This document shows positions 52,002 through 60,672 of a stretch of 64,000 nt of DNA, piece by piece. Location of the stretch: contig UQKW01000002.1 of the NCBI GenBank assembly GCA_900541885.1, forward strand, positions 62,001-126,000, given 5' to 3'. This stretch comes from an uncultured Collinsella sp. GTDB taxonomy: Bacteria > Actinomycetota > Coriobacteriia > Coriobacteriales > Coriobacteriaceae. The notes beneath the pieces are model-generated. The model searched no databases. It had not been told where the DNA came from and saw only the letters and a program-made list of their open reading frames with translations. Every line of letters begins with the position of its first letter. Positions within the stretch are counted from its first letter, which is position 1. Position numbers and translations under genes: made by a program.

Positions 52002-53255
52002 ATGGCGCAGGAACACGATCTGTTTGATGACATTATCGAGATCAGCAAGGGTTTCGACTTTCTTAAAAACCCGCTTGGCGGCGTGACCGATGCACTCGAT
52101 CCGTCGGCGCCGCAGTGGAATCCTGCCGACTACAAGGAGCGCCCGCGCGGCAACACCATTCCGTGCCTGACCTGCAAAAACGAAAAGAGCGGCTGCACCG
52201 CGTGCATGGACGTGTGCCCGGTCAACGCTATCGAGGTCGAGGAAGACGCCATTGAGATCCTCGACTCCTGCCGCAAGTGCGGTCTGTGCGCCGCTGCCTG
52301 CCCGACCGAGGCGATCATCTCGCCGCGCCTGGCGCCTAAAAACCTGTATGACGATATCGTCTCCGCTGCTACGAGCCACGAGACCGCCTACGTCACCTGC
52401 ACACGCGCCCTCAAGCGCATGCCGCGCGAAAACGAGGTCGTCGTTGCCTGCGTGGGCGATATTACGGCCGAGACCTGGTTCTCGGTACTGGCGGACTATC
52501 CCAACGTGAGCGTCTACCTGCCACTGGGCGTGTGCGATAAGTGCCGCAACACCGGCGGTGAGGACATTCTGGGCGAGGCCATTGCTACCGCCGAGGAGTG
52601 GGCGGGTACGGGCATGGGCCTGGAGGTCGACCCCAAGAGCCTCAAATGCCATAAGCGCCGCGAGTACGAGCGCAAGGAGTACATGGATAAGATTGCCCGC
52701 ACCACGGGCCTGACGGTGACCAAGCTCAATCCGGCGACGGCGGCGCTGGCCTCGGTGACGCAGAAGTTGAAGGCTCACCGTCACCAGATCACGCAGCTCG
52801 AGCGCACGCTCAACACCATGTGCGGCACCACGACGACCAAGCGTCGCCGTTCGCTCACGCACGGGCGGCAGCTGGTGCTCTCGACGCTGCAGAACCACCC
52901 CGAGCTTGCCCAGAATATGCAGGTGAGCACACCGGAATGCGATTTTGACAAGTGCACGTCGTGCGGCGAGTGCGTCAACGTGTGCCCCACGTTTGCCTGC
53001 GATTTGGTGGGAAGCGGTCGCTTTGCACTGGAGTCCACGTATTGCCTAGGTTGCGGAGCCTGCGTCAAGGTGTGCCCCGAGCATGCGCTCAAGCTGGTCG
53101 AGCACGATGCGTCCAATCTGGTCGTTGTCGACCCCGAGGCCGAGGAAAAGGCCGCTCAGAAGGCCAAGGCCCACGAAGAGGCCCAGAAGGCCAAGGCCGA
53201 GGCAAAGGCCAAGCTTGACAAGATGCTCGATCAGGTGGAGAAGCTCGCGGACTAG
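52002..53255 (+). CDS. Polyferredoxin-like 4Fe-4S protein
   Basis: A 417-residue cytosolic iron-sulfur protein. ATG 52002 has GGGAGGGG upstream. Four ferredoxin-type cysteine sets are visible: 'CLTCKNEKSGCTACMDVCP', 'CRKCGLCAAACP', 'CTSCGECVNVCP' and 'CLGCGACVKVCP'. They are split into an N-terminal pair and a C-terminal pair around a ~210-residue region with a further 'CDKCRNTGG'. The end is a Lys/Ala/Glu-rich coiled coil. This resembles electron-transfer modules expanded in Coriobacteriia, but the partner is not evident from neighbours. Confidence 0.85.
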   Translation: MAQEHDLFDDIIEISKGFDFLKNPLGGVTDALDPSAPQWNPADYKERPRGNTIPCLTCKNEKSGCTACMDVCPVNAIEVEEDAIEILDSCRKCGLCAAACPTEAIISPRLAPKNLYDDIVSAATSHETAYVTCTRALKRMPRENEVVVACVGDITAETWFSVLADYPNVSVYLPLGVCDKCRNTGGEDILGEAIATAEEWAGTGMGLEVDPKSLKCHKRREYERKEYMDKIARTTGLTVTKLNPATAALASVTQKLKAHRHQITQLERTLNTMCGTTTTKRRRSLTHGRQLVLSTLQNHPELAQNMQVSTPECDFDKCTSCGECVNVCPTFACDLVGSGRFALESTYCLGCGACVKVCPEHALKLVEHDASNLVVVDPEAEEKAAQKAKAHEEAQKAKAEAKAKLDKMLDQVEKLAD

Positions 53256-53369
53256 TCAGCGAGCTCTATCTCTGCTTCATTTGCGCCGCCGCGGTGTCCG
53301 GATTCGCCCGGATGCTGCGGCGGCGCTATACTTATACGGTTTGAAGTACCTGTACCAAAAGGAGCTGTC

Positions 53370-54446
53370 GTGTCCCTTTCCATCGGTATCGTGGGCCTGC
53401 CCAACGTGGGCAAGTCGACGCTGTTCACCGCGCTTACCAAAAAGACCGGCCTTGCCGCCAACTACCCGTTTGCCACGATCGACCCCAACGTGGGTATCGT
53501 CGACGTGCCCGATAGCCGCTTGCAAAAGCTTGCCGACATCGTTAACCCGGGCCGCATTGTGCCGGCGACGGTCGAGTTCGTCGACATCGCAGGTCTGGTG
53601 AAGGGCGCCAACGAGGGCGAGGGCCTGGGCAACCAGTTCCTGGCCAACATTCGCGAGACCGACGCCATCTGCGAGGTCGTGCGCTACTTTAAGGACCCCA
53701 ACGTCATGCGTGAGGTGGGCCGCACGGGCGAGTTCGTCGATCCCGCCGGCGATGCCGACACCATCATGACCGAGCTCATCCTGGCCGACATGGGCACGCT
53801 CGAGAAGCAGCTGCCCAAGCTCGAGAAGGAGGCCAAGCGCGACAAGGAGCTCATGCCCAAGTTCGAGGTCGCCAAGCGCCTGCTTGCCTGGCTCAACGAG
53901 GGCAAGCGCGCCGCATCCATGGAGATGACCGACGAGGAGCGTGCCGCCGCCAAGGGGCTGTTCCTGCTCACCATGAAGCCCATCCTGTATGTGGCCAACG
54001 TGGACGAGGATATGCTCAACGACGACCTGGCGCCCATCGATGGCGTCAAGCCGTTGCCCATCTGCGCCAAGATTGAGGCCGAGCTTTCCGAGCTCGATCC
54101 CGAGGACGCCGCCGACTACCTGGAGAGCCTGGGCCTGGAACAGCCCGGTCTGGACGTGCTCGCGCAGGCGGCCTATAAGCTGCTCGGTCTGCAGTCGTTC
54201 TTTACGGCCGGCGAGATGGAGGTCAAGGCCTGGACGGTTCGTCAGGGCGCGACCGCCCCGCAGGCCGCCGGCGTCATCCACACCGATTTTGAGCGCGGCT
54301 TTATTAAGGCCGAGGTCATTGGCTATGACGACTACATCGAGCTCGGCGGTGAGCAGGGCGCCAAGGCCGCCGGCAAACTGCGTATTGAGGGCAAGGACTA
54401 TGTTATGGCCGATGGCGACGTCGTGCACTTCCGCTTTAATGTGTAA
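53370..54446 (+). CDS. ychF: Redox-regulated ATPase YchF (OBG family)
   Basis: A 358-residue OBG-family P-loop protein that prefers ATP. The N terminus 'SIGIVGLPNVGKSTLFTALT' carries the P-loop, followed by 'NYPFATIDPNVGIV' and 'FVDIAGLVKGANEGEGLGNQF'. The C-terminal TGS domain ends 'KDYVMADGDVVHFRFNV'. A GTG start at 53370 has AAGGAGCTGTC upstream. It is associated with ribosomes in other bacteria. Confidence 0.96.
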   Translation: MSLSIGIVGLPNVGKSTLFTALTKKTGLAANYPFATIDPNVGIVDVPDSRLQKLADIVNPGRIVPATVEFVDIAGLVKGANEGEGLGNQFLANIRETDAICEVVRYFKDPNVMREVGRTGEFVDPAGDADTIMTELILADMGTLEKQLPKLEKEAKRDKELMPKFEVAKRLLAWLNEGKRAASMEMTDEERAAAKGLFLLTMKPILYVANVDEDMLNDDLAPIDGVKPLPICAKIEAELSELDPEDAADYLESLGLEQPGLDVLAQAAYKLLGLQSFFTAGEMEVKAWTVRQGATAPQAAGVIHTDFERGFIKAEVIGYDDYIELGGEQGAKAAGKLRIEGKDYVMADGDVVHFRFNV

Positions 54447-54457
54447 GGACGACGCGC

Positions 54458-54841
54458 ATGTTTCAATATGGCAAAAAAGCTGGCTACATGGGTATTGCGC
54501 TGCTCGTACTTGCGGTGATTCCGCTGGTGGTTGCAGCGTTTGTTATCCCCAACATTGGCCCCGAGGTGGCAACGAAGTTTAACGCAGCCGGCGAGGTGAC
54601 GCGCTGGGGCAAGAGCTACGAGCTGCTGGCACTGCCGGTGCTCAACCTACTGCTGAGCGTGGCGACGTACTTTACGGCGGGACGCCAGGCTAAAAACAAT
54701 GATGACTCCGCCGCCATGGCGCGCATCGTGTGCGAGCGCTACCTGCGCAACGGCTGCATCACGGGTGTGTTCCTCAACGTGATCAACGTTTACTTTATGT
54801 ACTCGGCGATTACCGGAACGGGCTTTGGCTTTGGTTTCTAG
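54458..54841 (+). CDS. DUF1648-like membrane protein
   Basis: A 127-residue membrane protein with three predicted helices (~10-32, ~52-72, ~95-118). The segment 'VIPNIGPEVATKFNAAGEVTRWGKS' matches DUF1648-type sequences, in which a Pro/Ala-rich helix is followed by 'HFNAAGEVDRWGSK'-like text. It begins 11 nt after ychF and probably shares its transcript. Function is unknown; related domains occur in SdpI-type immunity proteins. Confidence 0.7.
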   Translation: MFQYGKKAGYMGIALLVLAVIPLVVAAFVIPNIGPEVATKFNAAGEVTRWGKSYELLALPVLNLLLSVATYFTAGRQAKNNDDSAAMARIVCERYLRNGCITGVFLNVINVYFMYSAITGTGFGFGF

Positions 54842-54850
54842 CTTGTCCTT

Positions 54851-55240
54851 TTAGGCAACGAGCCTGCACGCATATTCAATGGCTGCTGCGAGGCCGCCGC
54901 TCGATCGTGGTTTAAAGACCATGTCGGCGGCGGCCTCGTTTTCGTATCCGGCGCCGCGAAGGGCAAGTGCGATACCGGCTTCCAGGAGAAGGGGCAGACC
55001 GCGTTGGCTGGTTGCGATCACGGCAGCCTGATTGAGCGAGCAGCTGTGCGCCTGGCATTGGATAGCAAGTTCACCTTGCGCCGGGCAAGGGACCAGAACG
55101 GCGGCGACGCGACTTGATAGCAATACAAATGCTGTGCGCTCATCGGGCGAAAGGCATTCGGCCTCAACGACGACGAGCTTGAGCGGTGCGCTGTTTGTGC
55201 GAAGCGTGGCTCGGTACATGCGGACCGAAGAACCCGACAT
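54851..55240 (-). CDS. Hypothetical protein divergent from an HTH regulator
   Basis: A 129-residue protein of no recognised family. ATG 55240 is chosen because AGGAG lies 6 bases upstream. The sequence is mixed, with beta-like segments ('TSAPLKLVVVEAE' region) and several cysteines. It is transcribed away from a small XRE-type regulator, with a perfect 24-nt palindrome in the shared promoter region. This suggests the regulator controls it. A toxin, immunity or small-ligand role is possible but unsupported. Confidence 0.6.
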   Translation of the reverse strand: MSGSSVRMYRATLRTNSAPLKLVVVEAECLSPDERTAFVLLSSRVAAVLVPCPAQGELAIQCQAHSCSLNQAAVIATSQRGLPLLLEAGIALALRGAGYENEAAADMVFKPRSSGGLAAAIEYACRLVA

Positions 55241-55263
55241 AGAAAACTCCTGTGTATTCGGCA

Positions 55264-55287
55264 AAACGTAAACTATAGTTTACGTTT
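55264..55287. promoter_or_regulatory. Perfect 24-nt palindromic operator
   Basis: AAACGTAAACTATAGTTTACGTTT-type palindrome; each half is AAACGTAAACTA. Its centre provides TATAGT, a -10-like box, on both strands. It lies between two divergent genes, one encoding an HTH protein, and is a strong candidate operator. Confidence 0.75.
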
Positions 55288-55316
55288 ATGTTCGGCTCCA
55301 TTTCAAACTCGGCTGC

Positions 55317-55535
55317 ATGGACGAACGTGCGAAACAGATTCTTGGCAGGCGGGTCGAAGAGACACGCAGAGACCTTGGTATCTCCAAGGTTGATTTTTGT
55401 GTGGCAACAGGAATCAGCCGACCCTACCTCGACCGAATCGAAGATGGGACGGCAAATTTCACGCTCAAGGTTCTATTTAAGATCGCGCCCGCGCTTGGCA
55501 TGACGGTATCAGAGCTTCTCGAGGGCATCGAATAG
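55317..55535 (+). CDS. Small XRE-family transcriptional regulator
   Basis: A 72-residue protein consisting of one helix-turn-helix domain. 'LGISKVDFCVATGISRPYLDRIEDG' holds the recognition helix, and 'TLKVLFKIAPALGMTVSELLEG' is the usual end. The ribosome binding site is weak, fitting low-level autoregulated expression. The palindrome at 55264-55287 is its probable operator, shared with the divergent hypothetical gene. Confidence 0.85.
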   Translation: MDERAKQILGRRVEETRRDLGISKVDFCVATGISRPYLDRIEDGTANFTLKVLFKIAPALGMTVSELLEGIE

Positions 55536-55857
55536 GGCGTTCCCCCGCTGCTATTTGACGCTCTTTGGGCGGGTCCCCCTGGTTGCGATGTGCAAAATCG
55601 CGAGTATTCAGCACCAGTTCGGCTGTAGACGGTAGCTTGAGCGGCTGGTTTTGCCTTTTTGGTAGTAGTTAATCCACACGTTAAATAAAAATGAGGAATA
55701 AATATTTACCAGACGGCACCTTCGTCCTAAAAGTTCGTCTAACAATTGGCCGATTCTATGCCTCTGGCGGAGAAATTGCAGAATACTCCGTTTTTTGCAC
55801 GGCCCGAGGGGGACCACCTGTCGTTTGAGGCTGCGATAAGTGGAACTGCCTTAGGGA
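55536..55857. other. Low-GC gap with no supported gene
   Basis: An AT-richer stretch of 320 nt. A 69-codon minus-strand open frame (55608-55817) has no ribosome binding site and low-complexity basic sequence, and is not called. No strong hairpin is seen. Confidence 0.5.
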
Positions 55858-56871
55858 TTAGGCCATCGGGATGCGGTCGTGGTTGACTTGGCTGTAGAAC
55901 AGGCGCTGAATCTCGGCCGCATCACGTGATTGGCCGAGCGCCCACATGGTTTTGGCCACGAGCGTCTCGGTGGTCATGTCGTCGCCGCGCAAAATGCCCG
56001 GATGATCGGCGTAGGCACGGCCGACCTCATAAACACCCAGGTCAAGGCCCTCTTCGGGGACCTGCGTGGTCATAACGACGGTGCGGCCCGAATCGACCCA
56101 GCGGAAAATCGCCTCTTGGAACGACTCACCCGACTCGCCAAACTCGGGGATACCGCCAATGCCAAAGGTCTCAAGGATTACAGCGGCGTAGCTATCGGCA
56201 AGGGCGTCGAGGATGCCCGGGTTTACGCCGGGCGTGAGCTTGAGTACAAATACGCGCGGGTCGATGCTGTCGTAGAAACGCACCGGGTTTTCGCCCTGAT
56301 GCGTGCCGTGAAGCCCGTTGCGCACGATGCGGTCATTGCGGATATAGGCGATGGGCGGATAGTTGACGCTAATGAACGCGTTAAAGCTCATGGTACGCTG
56401 CTTGCGGGCGCGCGTGCCGGCAATGGCGACGCCGCCAAACACAATCGAGACATCGTGCGAGTGCTCGTCGAGCGCATAGAGCAGGCTCTGGTACAGGTTG
56501 AGCTTGGCGTCGGTAAATGGATTGCCCATGGGCTTTTGCGAGCCGGTGAGCACGATGGGCTTGGGGCTGTCCTGAATCAGGTAGGAAAGCGCTGCCGCGG
56601 TGTAGCTCATGGTGTCGGTGCCGTGCAGAATCACGAAGCCGTCGTGGTCGGCATAACCCTCGACGATGACGTCGCGGATACGCATCCAGTCACTGGGGCG
56701 CATATTGGTGCTGTCGATGTTCATGGGCTGCACGACGTCGAGCTCGCAGAGGCCCGAGATCTCGGGGACGCTCTGGGCGAGCTCCTCACCGGTCAGGGCG
56801 GGGGAGAGGCCGTTGCCGTCCTCGGTCGATGCGATGGTGCCGCCCGTGGCGATGAGAAGGATGCGCTTCAT
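55858..56871 (-). CDS. ansA: Type I L-asparaginase
   Basis: A 337-residue cytosolic asparaginase hydrolysing asparagine to aspartate and ammonia. ATG 56871 is chosen because AGGAAT lies upstream and the protein then begins 'MKRILLIATGGTIAST', which holds the nucleophilic threonine. The second catalytic set is 'VILHGTDTMSYTAAAL' and 'IVLTGSQKPMG'. No signal peptide is present, and length fits the AnsA type. Confidence 0.93.
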   Translation of the reverse strand: MKRILLIATGGTIASTEDGNGLSPALTGEELAQSVPEISGLCELDVVQPMNIDSTNMRPSDWMRIRDVIVEGYADHDGFVILHGTDTMSYTAAALSYLIQDSPKPIVLTGSQKPMGNPFTDAKLNLYQSLLYALDEHSHDVSIVFGGVAIAGTRARKQRTMSFNAFISVNYPPIAYIRNDRIVRNGLHGTHQGENPVRFYDSIDPRVFVLKLTPGVNPGILDALADSYAAVILETFGIGGIPEFGESGESFQEAIFRWVDSGRTVVMTTQVPEEGLDLGVYEVGRAYADHPGILRGDDMTTETLVAKTMWALGQSRDAAEIQRLFYSQVNHDRIPMA

Positions 56872-57138
56872 GCTGATATTCCTATCGTATTTGCCGCCGC
56901 AGAGGCGGAGTCGTTCGGCAGTATTGTGGCACAGGGCGTCCAATGTTCAAACGTATTACATCATCTGTAACGTCTGGTAACACTTCAATTACCGTCAAAT
57001 AGGGCCCAGGTCGTGCGTTTGCCGTGCGCTGATGGCTGCGAGGGACGAGAAACCCCATATAACGTGTACACTATGTAAGCTGTTTTCGTTTATTCGCGCG
57101 GGTGGGCACCGGCTCCCCGCCAACAAGAGGGGGAAACC

Positions 57139-58737
57139 ATGGATCAAAAGGCTTCCGCAAAGGTCCTCGTACTCGACTTTGGTGCGCAGTACGGTCAGCT
57201 CATTGCCCGTCGCGTCCGCGACCTCAACGTGTATTCCGAGATTGTCCCCTGCGACATCTCGGCCGACGAGATTCGCGAAATGAACGCCTCTGCGCTCATC
57301 CTTTCCGGCGGCCCGGCCTCTGTGTATGCCGAGGACGCTCCGTCCATCGATCCTGCCATCTTTGACCTGGGCCTTCCCGTCCTGGGCTTTTGCTACGGCC
57401 ATCAGATCACGGCCGTGACGCTCGGCGGCAAGGTCGGCCACTCCGAGGTGGGCGAGTACGGCCGCGCCACCATCACGCGCACGGCCGGCGCCAAGCTCTT
57501 TAACTCCACGCCCATGGAGCAGACCGTGTGGATGAGCCACCGCGACGCCGTGTCCGAGGTGCCCGAGGGCTTTACCGTTACCGCCAGCACCGACGTGTGC
57601 CCGGTTGCCGCCATGGAGTGCGTCGAGCGCAAGATTTTCACCACGCAGTTCCACCCCGAGGTCAAGCACTCTGAGTACGGTCAGCAGCTGCTGAGCAACT
57701 TCCTGTTTGAGATCTGCGGCCTGGAGCCCAATTGGAGCATGGACAACCTGGTCGAGACCATGACGGCCGAGTTCCGCGAGAAGGTCGGCGACGACCGCGT
57801 GATTCTGGCCCTGTCCGGTGGCGTCGACTCCTCCGTCGTGGCTGCGCTGGGCGCCCGCGCCGTGGGCAAGCAGATGACCTGCGTGTTTATCAACCACGGC
57901 CTGCTGCGCAAGGGCGAGCCCGAGCAGGTGGAGGAGGTCTTCACCAAGCAGTTTGACGTCGACTTTATCCACGTCCACGCCGAGGACCGCTATGCCGAGC
58001 TTCTGGCCGGCGTGACCGAGCCCGAGGAGAAGCGCCGCATCATCGGCACACAGTTCTGGAAAGAGTTCTTCGCCGTGGCCCAGCAGCTCGAGACCGATGG
58101 CAAGCCGGTCAAGTACCTGGCCCAGGGCACCATTTACCCCGACATCATCGAGTCCGGTGCGCGCAAGACGGGCGGCAAGACGGCCACCATCAAGAGCCAC
58201 CACAACCTGATCCCGTTCCCCGAGGGCGTGCACTTCGATCTCATCGAGCCGCTCGACCACTTCTTTAAGGACGAGGTCCGCGCGCTTGGTCTGGCGCTTG
58301 GCCTGCCGGGTCACATCGTGTTCCGTCAGCCCTTCCCGGGCCCGGGTCTTGCCATCCGCATCATCGGCGCGGTCGACAAGGAGAAGCTCGAGATCCTCAA
58401 GAACGCCGATGCTATTGTGCGCGAGGAGCTCGACGCCTACAACCAGCGTCTGTTTGAGCAGACCGGTGAGCGCAACTCCGAGCACAGCTGCTGGCAGTAC
58501 TTCGCCGTCCTGCCCGACATCAAGTCTGTCGGCGTTATGGGTGACGAGCGCACCTATCAGCGCCCGATTATCCTTCGCGCCGTCGAGTCCAGCGACGCCA
58601 TGACCGCCGACTGGGCCAAGCTGCCCTACGATGTTCTGGCCCGCATCTCCGGCCGCATCGTGGCCGAGGTTCCCGGTGCCAACCGCGTGTGCTACGACAT
58701 CACGTCCAAGCCGCCCGCGACCATCGAGTGGGAGTAG
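57139..58737 (+). CDS. guaA: GMP synthase (glutamine-hydrolysing)
   Basis: A 532-residue enzyme converting XMP to GMP with glutamine nitrogen. The N-terminal glutaminase has the nucleophile in 'LGFCYGHQ' and 'QFHPEVKHSEYG'; the ATP pyrophosphatase has the PP-loop 'LSGGVDSSVVAAL'; the C-terminal dimerisation domain ends 'RVCYDITSKPPATIEWE'. The start has AGAGGGGGAAACC upstream. It is monocistronic and ends at a terminator. Confidence 0.97.
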   Translation: MDQKASAKVLVLDFGAQYGQLIARRVRDLNVYSEIVPCDISADEIREMNASALILSGGPASVYAEDAPSIDPAIFDLGLPVLGFCYGHQITAVTLGGKVGHSEVGEYGRATITRTAGAKLFNSTPMEQTVWMSHRDAVSEVPEGFTVTASTDVCPVAAMECVERKIFTTQFHPEVKHSEYGQQLLSNFLFEICGLEPNWSMDNLVETMTAEFREKVGDDRVILALSGGVDSSVVAALGARAVGKQMTCVFINHGLLRKGEPEQVEEVFTKQFDVDFIHVHAEDRYAELLAGVTEPEEKRRIIGTQFWKEFFAVAQQLETDGKPVKYLAQGTIYPDIIESGARKTGGKTATIKSHHNLIPFPEGVHFDLIEPLDHFFKDEVRALGLALGLPGHIVFRQPFPGPGLAIRIIGAVDKEKLEILKNADAIVREELDAYNQRLFEQTGERNSEHSCWQYFAVLPDIKSVGVMGDERTYQRPIILRAVESSDAMTADWAKLPYDVLARISGRIVAEVPGANRVCYDITSKPPATIEWE

Positions 58738-58849
58738 GCTGATAGGGTTATGACCTGGACTTTTGAGTGCCGCACTGTGCCGCTGAGTTTCTTTTCGTAC
58801 GAGAGTCATGGCAAAGCCGCCAGCGACGGCGGTGAGTAAAAGCGATTAA

Positions 58850-58890
58850 AGAGCCTCCGTTCCCTGCGTTGAGACGGAGGCTCTTTCTTT
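58850..58890 (+). terminator. guaA terminator
   Basis: AGAGCCTCCGT / ACGGAGGCTCT with a 13-nt loop, followed by TTCTTT. Confidence 0.88.
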
Positions 58891-58942
58891 GCCGTTTTAC
58901 TCCCTTGTCTCCGTTCGGGGATTATTTCCTGCTCATTTAGGG

Positions 58943-60412
58943 CTACTCGCGCTGAAAGATTTTGACTAGCTTGGTGTCCTTTATTTCGTAGACAATGTCT
59001 GCGACGTTCTCGACCAGCCTCTTATCGTGGGAGACGAACACTATCGTTCCGGCATAGGCGCTCATCATCTGCTCGAGGGCTTCGGCGCTCTTGATGTCCA
59101 GGTAATTTCCAGGCTCGTCCATGAGCAAGATGTTGTATCTGCCCAGTAGCATCTTCGCGAGTAGCAGCTTGATGACTTCGCCTCCCGAGAGAACGCCAAC
59201 GTCCTTTGTCAGGTCACGCGGTCCGATTCCCATAGAGGCGAGGATGCCTCGAATTTCGGTCATGCTGTACTCGCAACCATTCTGCATGAACGAGATCACA
59301 GACTGGCGGGCGTCGAACTTGTAGCCTGTCTGTTCGAAGTAGCCGATCTCTGCTTTGGGAGAGATGTTGATACCGTCGGCGCGTCGAACGATTGCCTTCA
59401 GCAGGCTGGTCTTTCCTGTGCCGTTGCCACCGGTGATGGCCACTTTGGCACCGAGCGGTATCTCGAATTTCGCGTGGTCATAGAGCACGCAGTTGCCGAA
59501 GCTCAAGCTGAAATCGTCTGCCGAGATGGGAAATTTGCTGTGCAGTTCCAGGGCCTTGCTCTGGCGGAAGCGCACGGCACGAATGCTATCTGGGGCCTCG
59601 ATCCCTTCGAGCGCTTCGAGGCGCTTCTCCATGTTCTTAGCTGCCTGATGCATTTTCTTCTGCTTGGTGCCGGTTGTTTTCTGATGCCCCAATCGACCTG
59701 CATATTCGTTGCTTTTTTTCGCACCCTTCCGCTTGGCGTCGACCTGCCGTGCTTTTTTCCGCTGTTTTTCGATGGCGGCTTCGAGGCGATCGCGCTCGCG
59801 CATCGCCTCTTCGTATCGAGCCGCCTGAGCTTTACGATCTTCTTCTTTCTGTCGCAGATAGTCTGAGTAGTCACCCCAGAATTCGGAAATACCGCCGTCT
59901 TTGAGCTCCCAGATCTTGTCCACTACCTGATCGAGAAAATGACGGTCATGGCTTACGATGAGCAGGGCCCCATCAAATGCCTTGAGTTGTCCGACGAGAA
60001 GGTGGATGCCGTCTTGGTCGAGGTGGCTCGTAGGCTCGTCGGCAAAGATTGCGTTTGCATGCTGGGAGAGCGCAGAGGCAATCTTGGCGCGTGTTTCCTC
60101 CCCGCCGCTCATCGTCTCCTGCGCCACTTCGGCGACGTTGAGACGGGAGAGCATTTCGCCGCTACCCGGAGCCGTATCAAGGTCGAGTTCGTCGAGCTGG
60201 CCGATGAGGGCAATGCTGCCGAAGCGCCTGACGTCGGCGTCCGCAATGGTAAGATTGCCGCTCAGGATTTTTAGCAGGCTGGTTTTGCCTGCGCCGTTGT
60301 CTCCTACCAAGCCAATGCGATCGTAGGGGTAGATTTCCAACTCTTCGATGTCCAGAATATCGCGGCCTGCATATTCCAAAAAGATGTCTTTAGCTTTGAC
60401 TATGAGTTCCAT
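58943..60412 (-). CDS. ABC-F ribosomal protection protein, MsrD-like
   Basis: A 489-residue soluble protein with two ABC ATPase domains and no membrane segment. It starts 'MELIVKAKDIFLEYAGRDIL' and follows the MsrD pattern closely: first Walker A 'GDNGAGKTS', signature 'MSGGEETR', 'DEPTSHLD', then a charged linker ('RQKEEDRKAQAARYEE') and second domain 'GGNGTGKTS', 'LSGGEVIKLLLAK', 'DEPGNYLD'. ABC-F members of the Msr group protect ribosomes from macrolides; this one is MsrD-like by recall, not by search. ATG 60412 has AAGGTGG 8 bases upstream, although the frame is open far upstream. It follows a Mef-like gene, as in mef-msr operons. Confidence 0.88.
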   Translation of the reverse strand: MELIVKAKDIFLEYAGRDILDIEELEIYPYDRIGLVGDNGAGKTSLLKILSGNLTIADADVRRFGSIALIGQLDELDLDTAPGSGEMLSRLNVAEVAQETMSGGEETRAKIASALSQHANAIFADEPTSHLDQDGIHLLVGQLKAFDGALLIVSHDRHFLDQVVDKIWELKDGGISEFWGDYSDYLRQKEEDRKAQAARYEEAMRERDRLEAAIEKQRKKARQVDAKRKGAKKSNEYAGRLGHQKTTGTKQKKMHQAAKNMEKRLEALEGIEAPDSIRAVRFRQSKALELHSKFPISADDFSLSFGNCVLYDHAKFEIPLGAKVAITGGNGTGKTSLLKAIVRRADGINISPKAEIGYFEQTGYKFDARQSVISFMQNGCEYSMTEIRGILASMGIGPRDLTKDVGVLSGGEVIKLLLAKMLLGRYNILLMDEPGNYLDIKSAEALEQMMSAYAGTIVFVSHDKRLVENVADIVYEIKDTKLVKIFQRE

Positions 60413-60672
60413 AAGTTGAACCACCTTTTGTGTATTGGCGTTTTCTGGAAGCGCAGCCATGCCAATAAAGGATCGTTCACGTCGATTTTTCGCCTTTGCC
60501 CAATTGCCAGCACGAGCGTTTTGGCCTTGTGCAAGCCGGTGAATCCGAAAATGATAGTTGGCGACGATTAAGGAGCGCGATGTGGGATGTCGGCGCAATA
60601 CCTCGTCGTCGCAAGGGCTTGAAGGCTGACGCGTGAACCGATGGCTGCCGCCTCTTTTTTCGAATACTTGGG
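60413..60672 (-). other. Leader between the Mef-like and MsrD-like genes
   Basis: About 260 nt of non-coding sequence with an in-frame ATG (60460) 16 codons before the ABC-F start, reading 'MAALPENANTQKVVQL'. It could be a translated leader or an alternative N terminus. Translated leaders are common before resistance ABC-F genes; here the evidence is only the open frame. Confidence 0.35.

Noticed and set aside
55608..55817. A 69-codon minus-strand frame
   Set aside because: No initiation signal, atypical composition, AT-rich gap.
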